From UBA4719 sp035654835 (lineage in GTDB: Bacteria; Actinomycetota; Actinomycetes; Actinomycetales; Dermatophilaceae): DNA of 18,551 nt. The stretch spans positions 1 to 18,551 of the forward strand of contig DASRVZ010000078.1 of NCBI GenBank assembly GCA_035654835.1, written 5' to 3'. The translations under genes and the position numbers were made by a program. Below are positions 7,235 to 14,994 of this stretch, piece after piece; the stretch's first letter is position 1, and every line of letters starts with the position of its first letter. A model generated the notes under the pieces. The model did not search any database, was not told the origin of the DNA, and was given only the letters and a program-made list of their open reading frames with translations.

Positions 7235-8070
7235 ACGTCTTCGGGGCGGTCGCTGCCGGGGTGCTGCTGGGCGCCGGTGTCACCGCTGTCGCCTGGGGCC
7301 TGCGACCGCCGCTGGCTCGGCTCGGTCGGCAGGTCGACGCTGTCCTAGGTGGCCGTGCGACCGAGAGACCCTGGCGGCGCTGGCACGACCAGCTCTCCGC
7401 GAGCACATCCTCGGCCGCGCTACCCGATCTGACCCTCCTGGTGCGCACCCCTGAGGAGTTCGTCATTTCCCGCCTGCTGTGGGCCACCGGCGGGCTTGCC
7501 GCCGCAACGGTGGCCGCTGGACTAGTCGGGGTCGCGCCGTGGCTGCTGCCGGTTGCCGCGGCCGCCGGTGCGCTGGCGGGCTGGGTCCTTGCTGTGCAAG
7601 TCCTGCGCGACCAGGCCGCCAAGGCGCGCCGGACGCTCGCGTTGGCGCTCGCCGCATGGACCCAGATGGCCGCCTTGATGATCCAGGCCGGCATCAAGGA
7701 CGAGCAGGCCATGCAGCGCGCGGCCGCCGCGGGAGACCACTGGACTTTCCTCATGCTCGCCGCCGCCATGGACAGGGCCGTCGCCAACCAGCAAGAGCTC
7801 TGGTCGGGGCTGGATGACCTCGGCCACGGCGTGGACGTCACCGAGGTTCGTCAGCTCGCCGCCGAACTGCGCCTGACCGAGACCGCCGGAGGGACCCCCA
7901 CCGAAGCGCTGCTGGCGCGCGCTGACGCGCTACGGCAGGACGAGCTGGCGAACCAGCTCAGCGCGGCCAAGGGCGCCCAGCTCAAGCAGGACATCGTCCT
8001 GGGCGCGCTCGGCATCGTCCTGGTCCTCTACGTCATCTATCCCACCGTCCGAACCCTGCTCGACAGCTGA
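7231..8070 (+). CDS. tadC: TadC-like inner-membrane platform protein (T2SSF domain)
   Basis: 279 residues, ATG overlapping the tadB stop. An N-terminal hydrophobic segment (about 3-22) is followed by a soluble stretch, then two close helices at about 85-125 (LLWATGGLAAATVAAGLVGV and LLPVAAAAGALAGWVLAV). Next comes a T2SSF-type cytoplasmic domain with LALALAAWTQMAALMIQAGI, DVTEVRQLAAELRLTETAGG and EALLARADALRQDE, and a C-terminal helix (IVLGALGIVLVLYVIYP). It is the second platform subunit beside TadB. The RLTETAGGTP stretch is close to what is usual in TadC proteins. A gap of 59 bases follows before the small pilin-like gene. Confidence 0.88.
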   Translation: MNVFGAVAAGVLLGAGVTAVAWGLRPPLARLGRQVDAVLGGRATERPWRRWHDQLSASTSSAALPDLTLLVRTPEEFVISRLLWATGGLAAATVAAGLVGVAPWLLPVAAAAGALAGWVLAVQVLRDQAAKARRTLALALAAWTQMAALMIQAGIKDEQAMQRAAAAGDHWTFLMLAAAMDRAVANQQELWSGLDDLGHGVDVTEVRQLAAELRLTETAGGTPTEALLARADALRQDELANQLSAAKGAQLKQDIVLGALGIVLVLYVIYPTVRTLLDS

Positions 8071-8129
8071 ATGCGCGAGGAACCCGACACGCCGGTGCCG
8101 GCGTGCCGACCCACTGGAAGGAGAACACG

Positions 8130-8393
8130 ATGGGCGTGGCTCGATTCAGGGTCATCACCCTGCAACTGCTCACGGTGGTGGCCATGCTGCTGGTCACCCT
8201 GATGTCGCCCAGCGCCACCTTGCTGGCCAGGGTTGGCGGTCATTGCTGTCACCTCCGTGAGGAGGAAGACGGCGAGATTGTGCAGAACATCCTATGGGTC
8301 GCGGGCTTCGCGGCGATCGCCATCGCCGTGGTCGCCATCATCCGCGCGTTCGTGATCGGTGAGGCCGAGAACCTGCCCACTTCCGGCGGCTGA
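8130..8393 (+). CDS. Small pilin-like membrane protein, candidate major Flp-type subunit
   Basis: 87 residues from the ATG at 8130, chosen for the GGAAGGAG about six bases upstream; a GTG nine codons earlier has no such site. Two hydrophobic segments are seen: about 8-33 (QLLTVVAMLLVTLM core) and about 50-72 (ILWVAGFAAIAIAVVAIIRA). The second is preceded by REEEDG at 43-48, so Gly48-Glu49 could be a prepilin peptidase site, giving a short mature subunit of about 39 residues like a Flp pilin. Against this, the leader is long and hydrophobic, and the Glu at +5 and Tyr at +6 of classical Flp pilins are missing. The place between tadC and the tadE-like genes, where small pilin genes often occur, supports the role. 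Function not certain. Confidence 0.55.
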   Translation: MGVARFRVITLQLLTVVAMLLVTLMSPSATLLARVGGHCCHLREEEDGEIVQNILWVAGFAAIAIAVVAIIRAFVIGEAENLPTSGG

Positions 8394-8398
8394 GCCGG

Positions 8399-8779
8399 TT
8401 GAGGGCGCGGTGGCGGCGGGAGGACGGCGACGCGACGGTCGTCGGCGTGCTCATCATGCCGCTGCTTGCCCTTGCCCTTGGCGCGGTGCTGCACCTGGGG
8501 CTGTTCCTGCTGGCCCGCCAGGTCACGATCACAGCTGTCCAGCAGGGGCTGACCACCGCGACCGCCGCCGACTCCCCCACCGCAAAGGGGGAGACGGTCG
8601 CCCTCCGGCTCATCGCGGACCACTCCGCGGCCGAGACGCTCAGCCTCGTCACAACGACGTCGCCCGGCAGCGTGACGATGACGGCCACCGTGCGCGCTCC
8701 CGGACTCGTGCCCGGCCTTCCCCGGACCATCACCGTGGCCCAGACGGCCGTGCGAGAGGAGTTCCTCACAGTCCCATGA
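8399..8779 (+). CDS. TadE-like minor pilin (pseudopilin) 1
   Basis: 126 residues from a TTG at 8399, five bases after the previous stop; no clear ribosome-binding site, and no better in-frame start before the helix. EDGDATVVGVLIMPLLALAL at about 8-27 resembles the TadE prepilin motif, with Gly10 as the possible cleavage site, but the conserved Glu after it is replaced (TVVGV rather than TVVEL). One hydrophobic segment covers about 13-38. The rest is the Ala/Thr-rich beta region usual in TadE proteins. It is one of three consecutive pseudopilins in the operon. Its stop overlaps the next ATG (ATGA). Confidence 0.7.
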   Translation: MRARWRREDGDATVVGVLIMPLLALALGAVLHLGLFLLARQVTITAVQQGLTTATAADSPTAKGETVALRLIADHSAAETLSLVTTTSPGSVTMTATVRAPGLVPGLPRTITVAQTAVREEFLTVP

Positions 8780-9189
8780 TCAGCCGCCTTTCCTGCAACG
8801 AGAGGGGCTCGGCCCCGGTTGTCGAGTTGGTGCTGGGCGCGCCACTGCTCGCAGTGCTGATCTGGCTGGTCGTGTGGGCCGGCACCGGCGGGCAGACCCC
8901 TGGCGAGGTCTCCCTGGCCGCGCACGATGCCGCGCGGCTGGCCTCCACGATCCGCGACCCGGCTGAACGGGCCAGTGCGGCCCAGGCGCTGGTGGACGGC
9001 CGCCTCGCCGATTCGACGTGCACCTCGTGGGAGGTCGCGACCACCTGGAACGACGCCGTCGTGACGGTCGCTGTCGATTGCCAGCTGCAGACACCGCAGA
9101 TGGCGGGGCTGGGCTTGGAGGGGCGAACCGTTACGGCCACCGGGCGGTCGACGATCGACCCGTTCTTCATCCAGGGCGGCGACCGATGA
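8776..9189 (+). CDS. TadE-like minor pilin (pseudopilin) 2
   Basis: 137 residues, ATG at 8776 overlapping the upstream stop. ERGSAPVVELVLGAPLLAVL at about 9-28 is a good TadE motif: Gly before the cut, then Glu in VVELV. One membrane segment is followed by LAAHDAARLASTIRDPAE and a beta-rich domain with two cysteines (CTSWEV and CQLQTP) that could pair. Of the three pseudopilins it best matches the family and is the one with the Glu expected at about +6. It should be processed by a prepilin peptidase encoded elsewhere. Its stop overlaps the ATG of the next gene. Confidence 0.8.
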   Translation: MISRLSCNERGSAPVVELVLGAPLLAVLIWLVVWAGTGGQTPGEVSLAAHDAARLASTIRDPAERASAAQALVDGRLADSTCTSWEVATTWNDAVVTVAVDCQLQTPQMAGLGLEGRTVTATGRSTIDPFFIQGGDR

Positions 9190-9593
9190 AGTCTGCTGGT
9201 TCCCGTCGCCACCTCGCCGACGAGTCGGGCGGGTTCGTCCTCTGGTGGCTGATCGGGCTTTCGGGTGTCGCCATCCTCGTGTTCGCCTTGGTCGCTGACG
9301 GGTCGAGAGTCATGGCCGGGCTAAACGAGACCTCCGATGTCGCTCAAGTCGCCGCACGTGCCGGAGCGCGGATGGCGGATCCCTCCACCGGGTCGCTCGA
9401 CTCCAGCCGCGCCGAGGCAGGCGCCCAAGCCGAGCTCGCCGCTGCAGGCATGACCGGGGCCGTGACGGTGAGCGGGAACGAGATCACCGTCACCGCGGCG
9501 ACAACGATCGACTTGCCACTGCTCGCCGTCGTCGGCGTCAGCCAGCGCACCGTCGAGTCAACGCGGACGGCGCGCGCCATCAGCGATCCGTAG
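9186..9593 (+). CDS. TadE/TadG-like minor pilin (pseudopilin) 3
   Basis: 135 residues, ATG overlapping the previous stop. DESGGFVLWWLIGLSGVAIL at about 13-32 matches the TadG-like N-terminus: short basic leader, Gly, then a single hydrophobic helix, but without the Glu of classical pilins. Further on, VAQVAARAGARMADPSTG is typical of TadE/TadG-like proteins. It is shorter than Gram-negative TadG and lacks a von Willebrand A domain. It ends with TAG nine bases before the lipoprotein start region. Confidence 0.72.
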   Translation: MKSAGSRRHLADESGGFVLWWLIGLSGVAILVFALVADGSRVMAGLNETSDVAQVAARAGARMADPSTGSLDSSRAEAGAQAELAAAGMTGAVTVSGNEITVTAATTIDLPLLAVVGVSQRTVESTRTARAISDP

Positions 9594-9604
9594 GAGCCCA
9601 TGTG

Positions 9605-10558
9605 ATGCACCTGCCACCCGAGCAGCTCTTCACGAGGAGCGCCATCACGCGCCGCGCCGGCGTGGTCATGGTTGCGGTCCTTCTGGTCACAGCCTGCAAC
9701 GCGGCCGATGACATCGAGCCGTCGAGCAACCCGAGCCCGACGCCAGCCGCCACCCAGATCCCAGAGCCGGACGCTAAGGCGCCTGAACCGGACCCCGAGT
9801 TCCTTGACGAGGACATAGCTGCGGGGCTGTACATCGCGTGGCGGGAGACCGTTTACGGGCTGCCGTCCACCAAGCCGGAGGCCGTGGACGTTGAGGCGGC
9901 CGCTGACACGTTGGCGGTGCCCGACTCCCAAGCCTCTGACTGGGTCACCCGGGAGCTGGAGCTGGCACGAGATCGGGGCGTCATCGTCCGCGGCGGCGTC
10001 CATGCCGAGCCGATCTCGGCCGTGCAAGTGACCGGCGGGCGCGCCACGGTCCCCATCTGCTCATCGGCGGATGTTCGGGTGACCGATGTCGTCACTGGCG
10101 AGCCCGTCGGCGAGGAGCCGGTCGATGCCTCCTACACCCGGTTCGACGTCACCTTCCGGCGCGTCGACGACGACTGGCTCGTGGAACGAGCCGATCCGGG
10201 CGACAAGCGGGACTGCCTGCCGCCCTCCATCGAGCGGACCGTTCTAGATCGCTGGGAGCTGTTCACCGCGGCTTGGTACGAGCGCGACCGCCTGGGTGGC
10301 GGGGAGGAGCTCGGCCCGTTGACCGACGTGGTCACAGACCGGTTTGCCGACGTCCTGCGTGGGCTCCCGCCGCGCGACCCGGTTCCCGCTCCCGCACCGT
10401 TCACCGACTTCGAGCTGGCCACGGCCACCCGCACGACGGCCACCGGGCACGCCTGCCGGTCAGGCGGTCTCGAGACCATCGACTGGGTCCTCGCCGACGG
10501 CCAGTGGCGGGTCGATTTCGCCGGCCAGGCAGGCGAGGAGCTGACGCCATGTCCCTGA
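9605..10558 (+). CDS. Tad-operon lipoprotein of unknown function
   Basis: 317 residues from the ATG at 9605, with GGAG at 9593-9596; a GTG at 9602 would add one residue. A start-stop (ATGTGATG) at 9600-9607 overlaps this ATG. The basic N-region and hydrophobic core end in LLVTAC, a lipobox with the acylated Cys at residue 31. A Pro/Glu-rich linker follows (about 40-65), then two domains that look alike in outline: IAWRETVYG to VERADPGDKRDC, and WELFTAAWYERD to a Cys-rich C-terminus. The alternation of a helix pair and a beta sheet ending in WLVERADPG resembles NTF2-like or Mce-associated domains, but this is only an impression. It should sit on the outer face of the membrane. It shares 10 bases with the next gene, so the two are probably coupled. 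Confidence 0.7.
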   Translation: MHLPPEQLFTRSAITRRAGVVMVAVLLVTACNAADDIEPSSNPSPTPAATQIPEPDAKAPEPDPEFLDEDIAAGLYIAWRETVYGLPSTKPEAVDVEAAADTLAVPDSQASDWVTRELELARDRGVIVRGGVHAEPISAVQVTGGRATVPICSSADVRVTDVVTGEPVGEEPVDASYTRFDVTFRRVDDDWLVERADPGDKRDCLPPSIERTVLDRWELFTAAWYERDRLGGGEELGPLTDVVTDRFADVLRGLPPRDPVPAPAPFTDFELATATRTTATGHACRSGGLETIDWVLADGQWRVDFAGQAGEELTPCP

Positions 10559-11469
10559 TGCGCTGGGCCGCTGGGACAGTCCAGGTCAGCACTGTGGTGG
10601 TCGTGCCTGTCCTGCTGGTCGCTGCCATGCTGCTTCTTGCACCGCCTGCCGCGGCGGAGCACGACTGCACCGTGGTGGAAGTTCCCGTCCCCGGTGGCGG
10701 GTACCGGATCGTCCGCGAGTGTCCACCGCATAACGGTCAGGGCGGCGGAGGAGGCGGCGGAGGGCCCCCGGTGACCTGTGAGCGGGCGGTGCTCCTGGAC
10801 GGCAGTGGTCACGTCGTCGACGAACATGGCCGTGTCACGCGGCCGGTTGAATACATCTGCAGCGACGGCACCCAGTGGGAGCAGTGGGAATGCATTCCTG
10901 CCTTCAACCCCGATCCACCCGGGCCACCATGCGGTTCCGGCCCTGCGGAGGACTTCCAACAGGTTTTCGACGGGTTGCTCCAGGAGGCGGCCACGCGGGT
11001 CGCCGTGCCCCTGCCGGGCCTCCGCCACACCTTCGATCAGCCTTCCGGCGACGGGACCATCCGGGCGATCGTCCGGGCGGAGACGTGGTGGTGGACCGAG
11101 AGCTCGCTCGATCCGATCTATGCCTATGGCGATGACGGGCCGGTTTGGGTGCGCGTCACGGCAGCCCCCGGCGCGCTAGTGATCGATCCCGGCGACGGCA
11201 GCGGAACGCTGACGTGCACAAGTCAGCTGACCTACGACCGCACCGTCTCCTACTACGACAACGTGCCGGGTGACCCCAAGGGCGCGTGCGTGCACGTCTA
11301 CCAGCGCGTTTTCAACGAGGTCACGGCCACCATGTCGGTGATCTGGACGGTCACGTACCAGGGGTTCGCCCCTGGCCTCGGTGACGTGTCCGGCTCGCTC
11401 GGCACGCAGACACGCCAGCAGACCGCCACGTTCCCCGTGAAGGAGATCCAGTCGGTGATCGTCCGCTGA
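10549..11469 (+). CDS. Secreted PKD-like protein of the Tad operon
   Basis: 306 residues; ATG at 10549 overlaps the end of the lipoprotein gene by 10 bases. The same frame stays open upstream but runs inside the lipoprotein gene. A signal peptide ends near residue 36 (LLAPPAAAE). A Gly run (GQGGGGGGGGPP) at about 64-75 is a flexible linker. Several cysteines follow. The C-terminal half has ETWWWTESS, VWVRVTAAPGALVIDPGDGS and WTVTYQGFAPG. The PGDGSG and WWW motifs resemble the PKD-like exported proteins seen beside Tad genes in other actinobacteria, as I recall. It may be an adhesin or an extracellular part of the pilus complex. No catalytic motif seen. A gap of 37 bases with a ribosome-binding site precedes the regulator gene. 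Confidence 0.7.
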   Translation: MSLMRWAAGTVQVSTVVVVPVLLVAAMLLLAPPAAAEHDCTVVEVPVPGGGYRIVRECPPHNGQGGGGGGGGPPVTCERAVLLDGSGHVVDEHGRVTRPVEYICSDGTQWEQWECIPAFNPDPPGPPCGSGPAEDFQQVFDGLLQEAATRVAVPLPGLRHTFDQPSGDGTIRAIVRAETWWWTESSLDPIYAYGDDGPVWVRVTAAPGALVIDPGDGSGTLTCTSQLTYDRTVSYYDNVPGDPKGACVHVYQRVFNEVTATMSVIWTVTYQGFAPGLGDVSGSLGTQTRQQTATFPVKEIQSVIVR

Positions 11470-11506
11470 CATCGACGACCGATCGGTCGGCGGGAAGGAA
11501 GTCGTC

Positions 11507-14500
11507 TTGGAGGTCGTGACCTTGAGGTCCCGGACCGGTGGAGCCATCCGGCTCATCGCCGCATTCACCACACTGGCGAGCCCGCCGCTGCTGCTGGCGG
11601 CCACGATCGGGAACCCGCTTCCTTCCTGGCCGATCGAATGGACGCGCGCGGTCGAGGCCGTCCAAGTCGGTCTCATCCCGTCGGCGGTCTGGGTCAACGC
11701 CCTCGCGCTGGCGGCCTGGGCCGCGTGGGCCGTGCTGGTCGTAATGCTCGCCATCGAGGTGGTCGCCGTCGCCCGCAACCGGCCCTCCCGGGTCGGGGTG
11801 CCAAGCTGGGTCCGCCACCTCGCCCAAGCCCTGATCGCTGCCGCGATCGCCACGGCCGGGCCGAGCCACCAGGCCTTGGCCTTTGGCCCAGCCGAAACTC
11901 CGATCACGGTCGTCGCTGCTCCCGCTGCCCACGCAAGCGGTGGTTCGTCGCTCCGGTCACAGACGGTCGCGGAGGGGCGCATGGTGACCGTGGCTGAGGG
12001 TGACTCGTGGGGCGGGCTCGCGGCCGCCGTGGTCGGAGATGCGTCGCTCGGCCCCGAGCTGCGCGCCGCCAACCTGGGCCGGCAGGTCAATAACGGCTAC
12101 CTGGTCAGCGAGAGCACCGCCTTCGTGGAACCGGGTTGGCGGCTGCTGATCCCGACCAGCCTCGATAGCGTGCTTGAGCCACTCCCCGACGACGGCACAG
12201 ACATGGACGTCGCCGCCAGCGAGCACGGCGACCTGGGCACCTGGGAGGTCGAGCAGGGCGACCACTTCTGGGGTATCGCCGAGGCGACGCTCACCGAATC
12301 CTGGGGCAGAGCTCCCACGGACCCCGAGATACTGCCCCACTGGGAACAGGTCATCGAGGCGAACCGGGACGGGATGCTGCCGCCCCGCGACCCCAACCTG
12401 ATCTACCCCGGCCAACAGTTCGTGGTGCCGTCGCCACCGCCCGACCCCCACACGGCCAGCCCTGAGTCGGCGACCACCGAACCCATCACTCCAGACCAGG
12501 ATCAGGAACCCGAACCCGAACCCGAACCCGAACCCGAGCCCGCCGAGAATGTCCGCTCGGAGCGGCCGCGGGGTGATACGGCCACCGAATCACCGCCAAC
12601 CGATGATGGGCGGCGCGCGGTGATCCAGGACGGCGACGTTCGCAGCGACACCATCCCTGAGCCCCCGGAGGTTCGTGACGGCTGGCGGGCGGCGCTCGAA
12701 CGTGGCGCCCCTTCCCACCATGATGAGACGTCGCCATCCGATGTCGAAGACGAGCCACGGACGCCACTCGGTGTCCCCGTGGGGCTCGCAGCAGGCGTGG
12801 CCGCCAGCACCCTCATGGGGGCCGGTGTGGTCGCCACCCTCCGGTGGCGCCGGCGTGCCCTCCTGCAGCAGCGGGCTCCCGGCATGCGACTGCCGACCCC
12901 ACTGCCGGACACCGACGCCGAGGTCTCCAAGCTGGATGCTGCCGCTGCCGCGGAGGAGACGCTCCACGACTTGGCAGGGCTGTTGGCCAGCGTGCCCCTG
13001 GATGTCCACCCCGTGCTCGTCAGGGTCGCCGATGACGGTCAAGTCACGCTCCTGTTCGACGAGCGGGGCACTCTGCCGGATCCGCCGACTCCGTGGACGC
13101 TGGCGGACGACGGGTCCGATGGGCCGGTGGGGTGGCAGGCACGACTCGGCGACCGCGGTCCCGAACGGTCCTTCGGGATCCCGTTGCTGGTGACCCTCGG
13201 CCGCTCCGGGACATCGACCGTGCTGGCGAACGTCGGCGCGATGGGCACGCTGGTCCTCGAAGGTTCGCCTCCCGACGTGCGCCGGCGGCTGCGCGCCATG
13301 AGCCTGGATCTTGCTACCTCCCGGATTTCATTCCCGGTCGAGGTGGCCATCGCCGGCGATGAGCGGCTCGCGTCGCTGGACCGCGTCCGGCTGGTCGATG
13401 ATCCGACCGGCGAAGTGGAGAGTGCACTCGCCGAGGTCGGTGAGGTTCTCATCGACGACCGCACCCCGCGGTTGCTCGTCTGCCATCACGGCACCGTTCC
13501 ACCAGAGGTTCCCGACCAGCTGATCGGAATGGTCGGCGTCTTGGCGGCCGAAGCGCTGTCTGCCGGGACCTGGGTGGTGGAACTGGAGGATGAGCACTCC
13601 GGGCGGCTGCGACTGCCCGACGGCGGCACCGTCCGGCTTGTCTTCCCCGACATCGACCCCGAACTCCTCGACGACGAGCTCGCCCGCCTGGATCAGACGT
13701 CCAGCCTCGAGCCCGCCGAGCCGGTAGACGAGGCGGCCCCTGCGGGCGTCGACCGCGGCAAAGGCCATCCCTCGCCGCGGCCCAGGGCCAGCACCGAGCC
13801 TGCCTGGTGCGAGGTTCGCCTGCTGGGACCGGTCGAGGTCGTACTCGATGGCGCCCGCGTCGAAGGGCTCACTCCAGGCACGCTCGAGATGCTGGTCTAC
13901 CTCGCCACCCACCGGGGCGGCGTCACCAAGGAACGGCTCGATAACGTCATCTGGGCGGGCGCCGCTGCGCGTCCGGGAACGCAACGGGTCACCTCCGCGC
14001 TGACGAAGCTCCGCAAGGTCCTGGGCGACGGACCCGACGGGAAACCACTACTCCCCCGCCGCAGTGGCGATGAGCCGATCGCGCTCTCGCAGCATCTCGG
14101 CACCGACCTGGATCGGGCCTTCACCCATCTGGCCGTCGCGCGCGACCTTCCGGCCGAGCTGCGCATCCGCGAGCTGACCGCCGCGCTCGAGCTCGTCCGC
14201 GGCGAGCCGCTGGAAGGCCGCGCGTACTCCTGGGCCACTGACATCTGCCAGCGAGCCATCGTCCAACTCCAAGACGCAGCCCTCGATGTGGCTCGCCCCT
14301 GCCGCGAGGCCGGAGATCTGGACGCCGCCGAGCGGGCCATCGAGCGGGGGCTCAAGCTTCTCGACCCCAACGGCTGGCTCTACCTCGAACGTGCCGAGCT
14401 GGAGCGCCTGCGAGGGCGCCCGGAGCAGCCGCCGCGGATCTTCGAGCAGTATCGCCGCAAGCTAGCCGACGACGCCGACGAAATTGCCGGCACCGTCGCA

Positions 14501-14554
14501 ACTCCTCCGCCTGAAATTGAACTTGCCTTCCGCGAGCTGATGGCACGGGCCTGA
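11507..14554 (+). CDS. Membrane-anchored regulator: two LysM domains and C-terminal BTAD (SARP-like) domain
   Basis: 1015 residues from a TTG at 11507, with GGAAGGAA six bases upstream; a GTG three codons on is less well spaced. Hydrophobic segments lie at about 13-35, 61-89 and 105-125. Two LysM domains follow, at about 158-216 (VTVAEGDSWGGLA to LLIPT) and 243-308 (WEVEQGDHFWGIA to PGQQFVVP), each with the usual opening GD and closing PGxxLxIP-like stretch. Then come a six-unit Glu-Pro repeat (334-345), a further helix at about 421-445 followed by RWRRR, a middle domain without recognised fold (about 460-750) and, from 769, EVRLLGPVEVVLDG with a winged helix and a BTAD helical domain to the end. 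The basic flank after the last helix puts the BTAD part in the cytoplasm and the LysM part outside, where it could bind peptidoglycan. It probably regulates this operon. Confidence 0.88.
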   Translation: MEVVTLRSRTGGAIRLIAAFTTLASPPLLLAATIGNPLPSWPIEWTRAVEAVQVGLIPSAVWVNALALAAWAAWAVLVVMLAIEVVAVARNRPSRVGVPSWVRHLAQALIAAAIATAGPSHQALAFGPAETPITVVAAPAAHASGGSSLRSQTVAEGRMVTVAEGDSWGGLAAAVVGDASLGPELRAANLGRQVNNGYLVSESTAFVEPGWRLLIPTSLDSVLEPLPDDGTDMDVAASEHGDLGTWEVEQGDHFWGIAEATLTESWGRAPTDPEILPHWEQVIEANRDGMLPPRDPNLIYPGQQFVVPSPPPDPHTASPESATTEPITPDQDQEPEPEPEPEPEPAENVRSERPRGDTATESPPTDDGRRAVIQDGDVRSDTIPEPPEVRDGWRAALERGAPSHHDETSPSDVEDEPRTPLGVPVGLAAGVAASTLMGAGVVATLRWRRRALLQQRAPGMRLPTPLPDTDAEVSKLDAAAAAEETLHDLAGLLASVPLDVHPVLVRVADDGQVTLLFDERGTLPDPPTPWTLADDGSDGPVGWQARLGDRGPERSFGIPLLVTLGRSGTSTVLANVGAMGTLVLEGSPPDVRRRLRAMSLDLATSRISFPVEVAIAGDERLASLDRVRLVDDPTGEVESALAEVGEVLIDDRTPRLLVCHHGTVPPEVPDQLIGMVGVLAAEALSAGTWVVELEDEHSGRLRLPDGGTVRLVFPDIDPELLDDELARLDQTSSLEPAEPVDEAAPAGVDRGKGHPSPRPRASTEPAWCEVRLLGPVEVVLDGARVEGLTPGTLEMLVYLATHRGGVTKERLDNVIWAGAAARPGTQRVTSALTKLRKVLGDGPDGKPLLPRRSGDEPIALSQHLGTDLDRAFTHLAVARDLPAELRIRELTAALELVRGEPLEGRAYSWATDICQRAIVQLQDAALDVARPCREAGDLDAAERAIERGLKLLDPNGWLYLERAELERLRGRPEQPPRIFEQYRRKLADDADEIAGTVATPPPEIELAFRELMARA
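12506..12541 (+). repeat. GAACCC hexamer repeat coding Glu-Pro
   Basis: Six tandem hexamers (five GAACCC and one GAGCCC) inside the LysM-BTAD gene encode an (EP)6 tract between the second LysM domain and the last membrane helix. Such a stiff acidic rod could span the space between wall and membrane. Tandem hexamers can vary in copy number without changing the frame. Confidence 0.85.
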
Positions 14555-14994
14555 GTCTCTATGGCGCTCAATTCCAGACACTGGGTTCTCAGGTATTATG
14601 GTGTTGTACCCGCTCGTCATACCAGCAGGCGGTCATCCTCAGCTATGAGCCTCGGTGGCACGACGCGTCAATGGCCCACCAGTTGGGCCTGGGCCACGTA
14701 CTGGAACCCTGGATCCGGCATGGTTGTCGGACCTTTGAACCAACGGGCCCTGGGTCAGCTAGTCGGGCGAACAGCCTTCTTGATTCCGAAGCGGTCGTAG
14801 CCCAACGCCTTCCTCGGGATCTACATCCGGATACGAGGGCTGACGGTGCTACGGCCGGCAGCCGATCCTACGGTGATCCCCTACCCTTCGGCGACCTGGC
14901 CAGTATCGAGAGAGGGGTTGGAGAGAATGAGACCAGGTCGGCCGAACGTCCGGAGGGACTGAACTCGGCCGGGCGTATCGAACATCGTTCCATA
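14555..14994. other. Intergenic stretch without a recognised gene
   Basis: About 440 bases follow the regulator gene. Short ORFs cross it on the plus strand but have no recognisable content, no convincing ribosome-binding site and amino-acid use unlike the neighbours. No clear hairpin plus T-run terminator was seen after the regulator stop. It may be decayed sequence continuing into the transposase fragment downstream. Confidence 0.45.

Noticed and set aside
12506..12541. GAACCC tandem repeat considered as a CRISPR or intergenic repeat
   Set aside because: It lies in frame within a coding region, has no spacers and simply encodes Glu-Pro.
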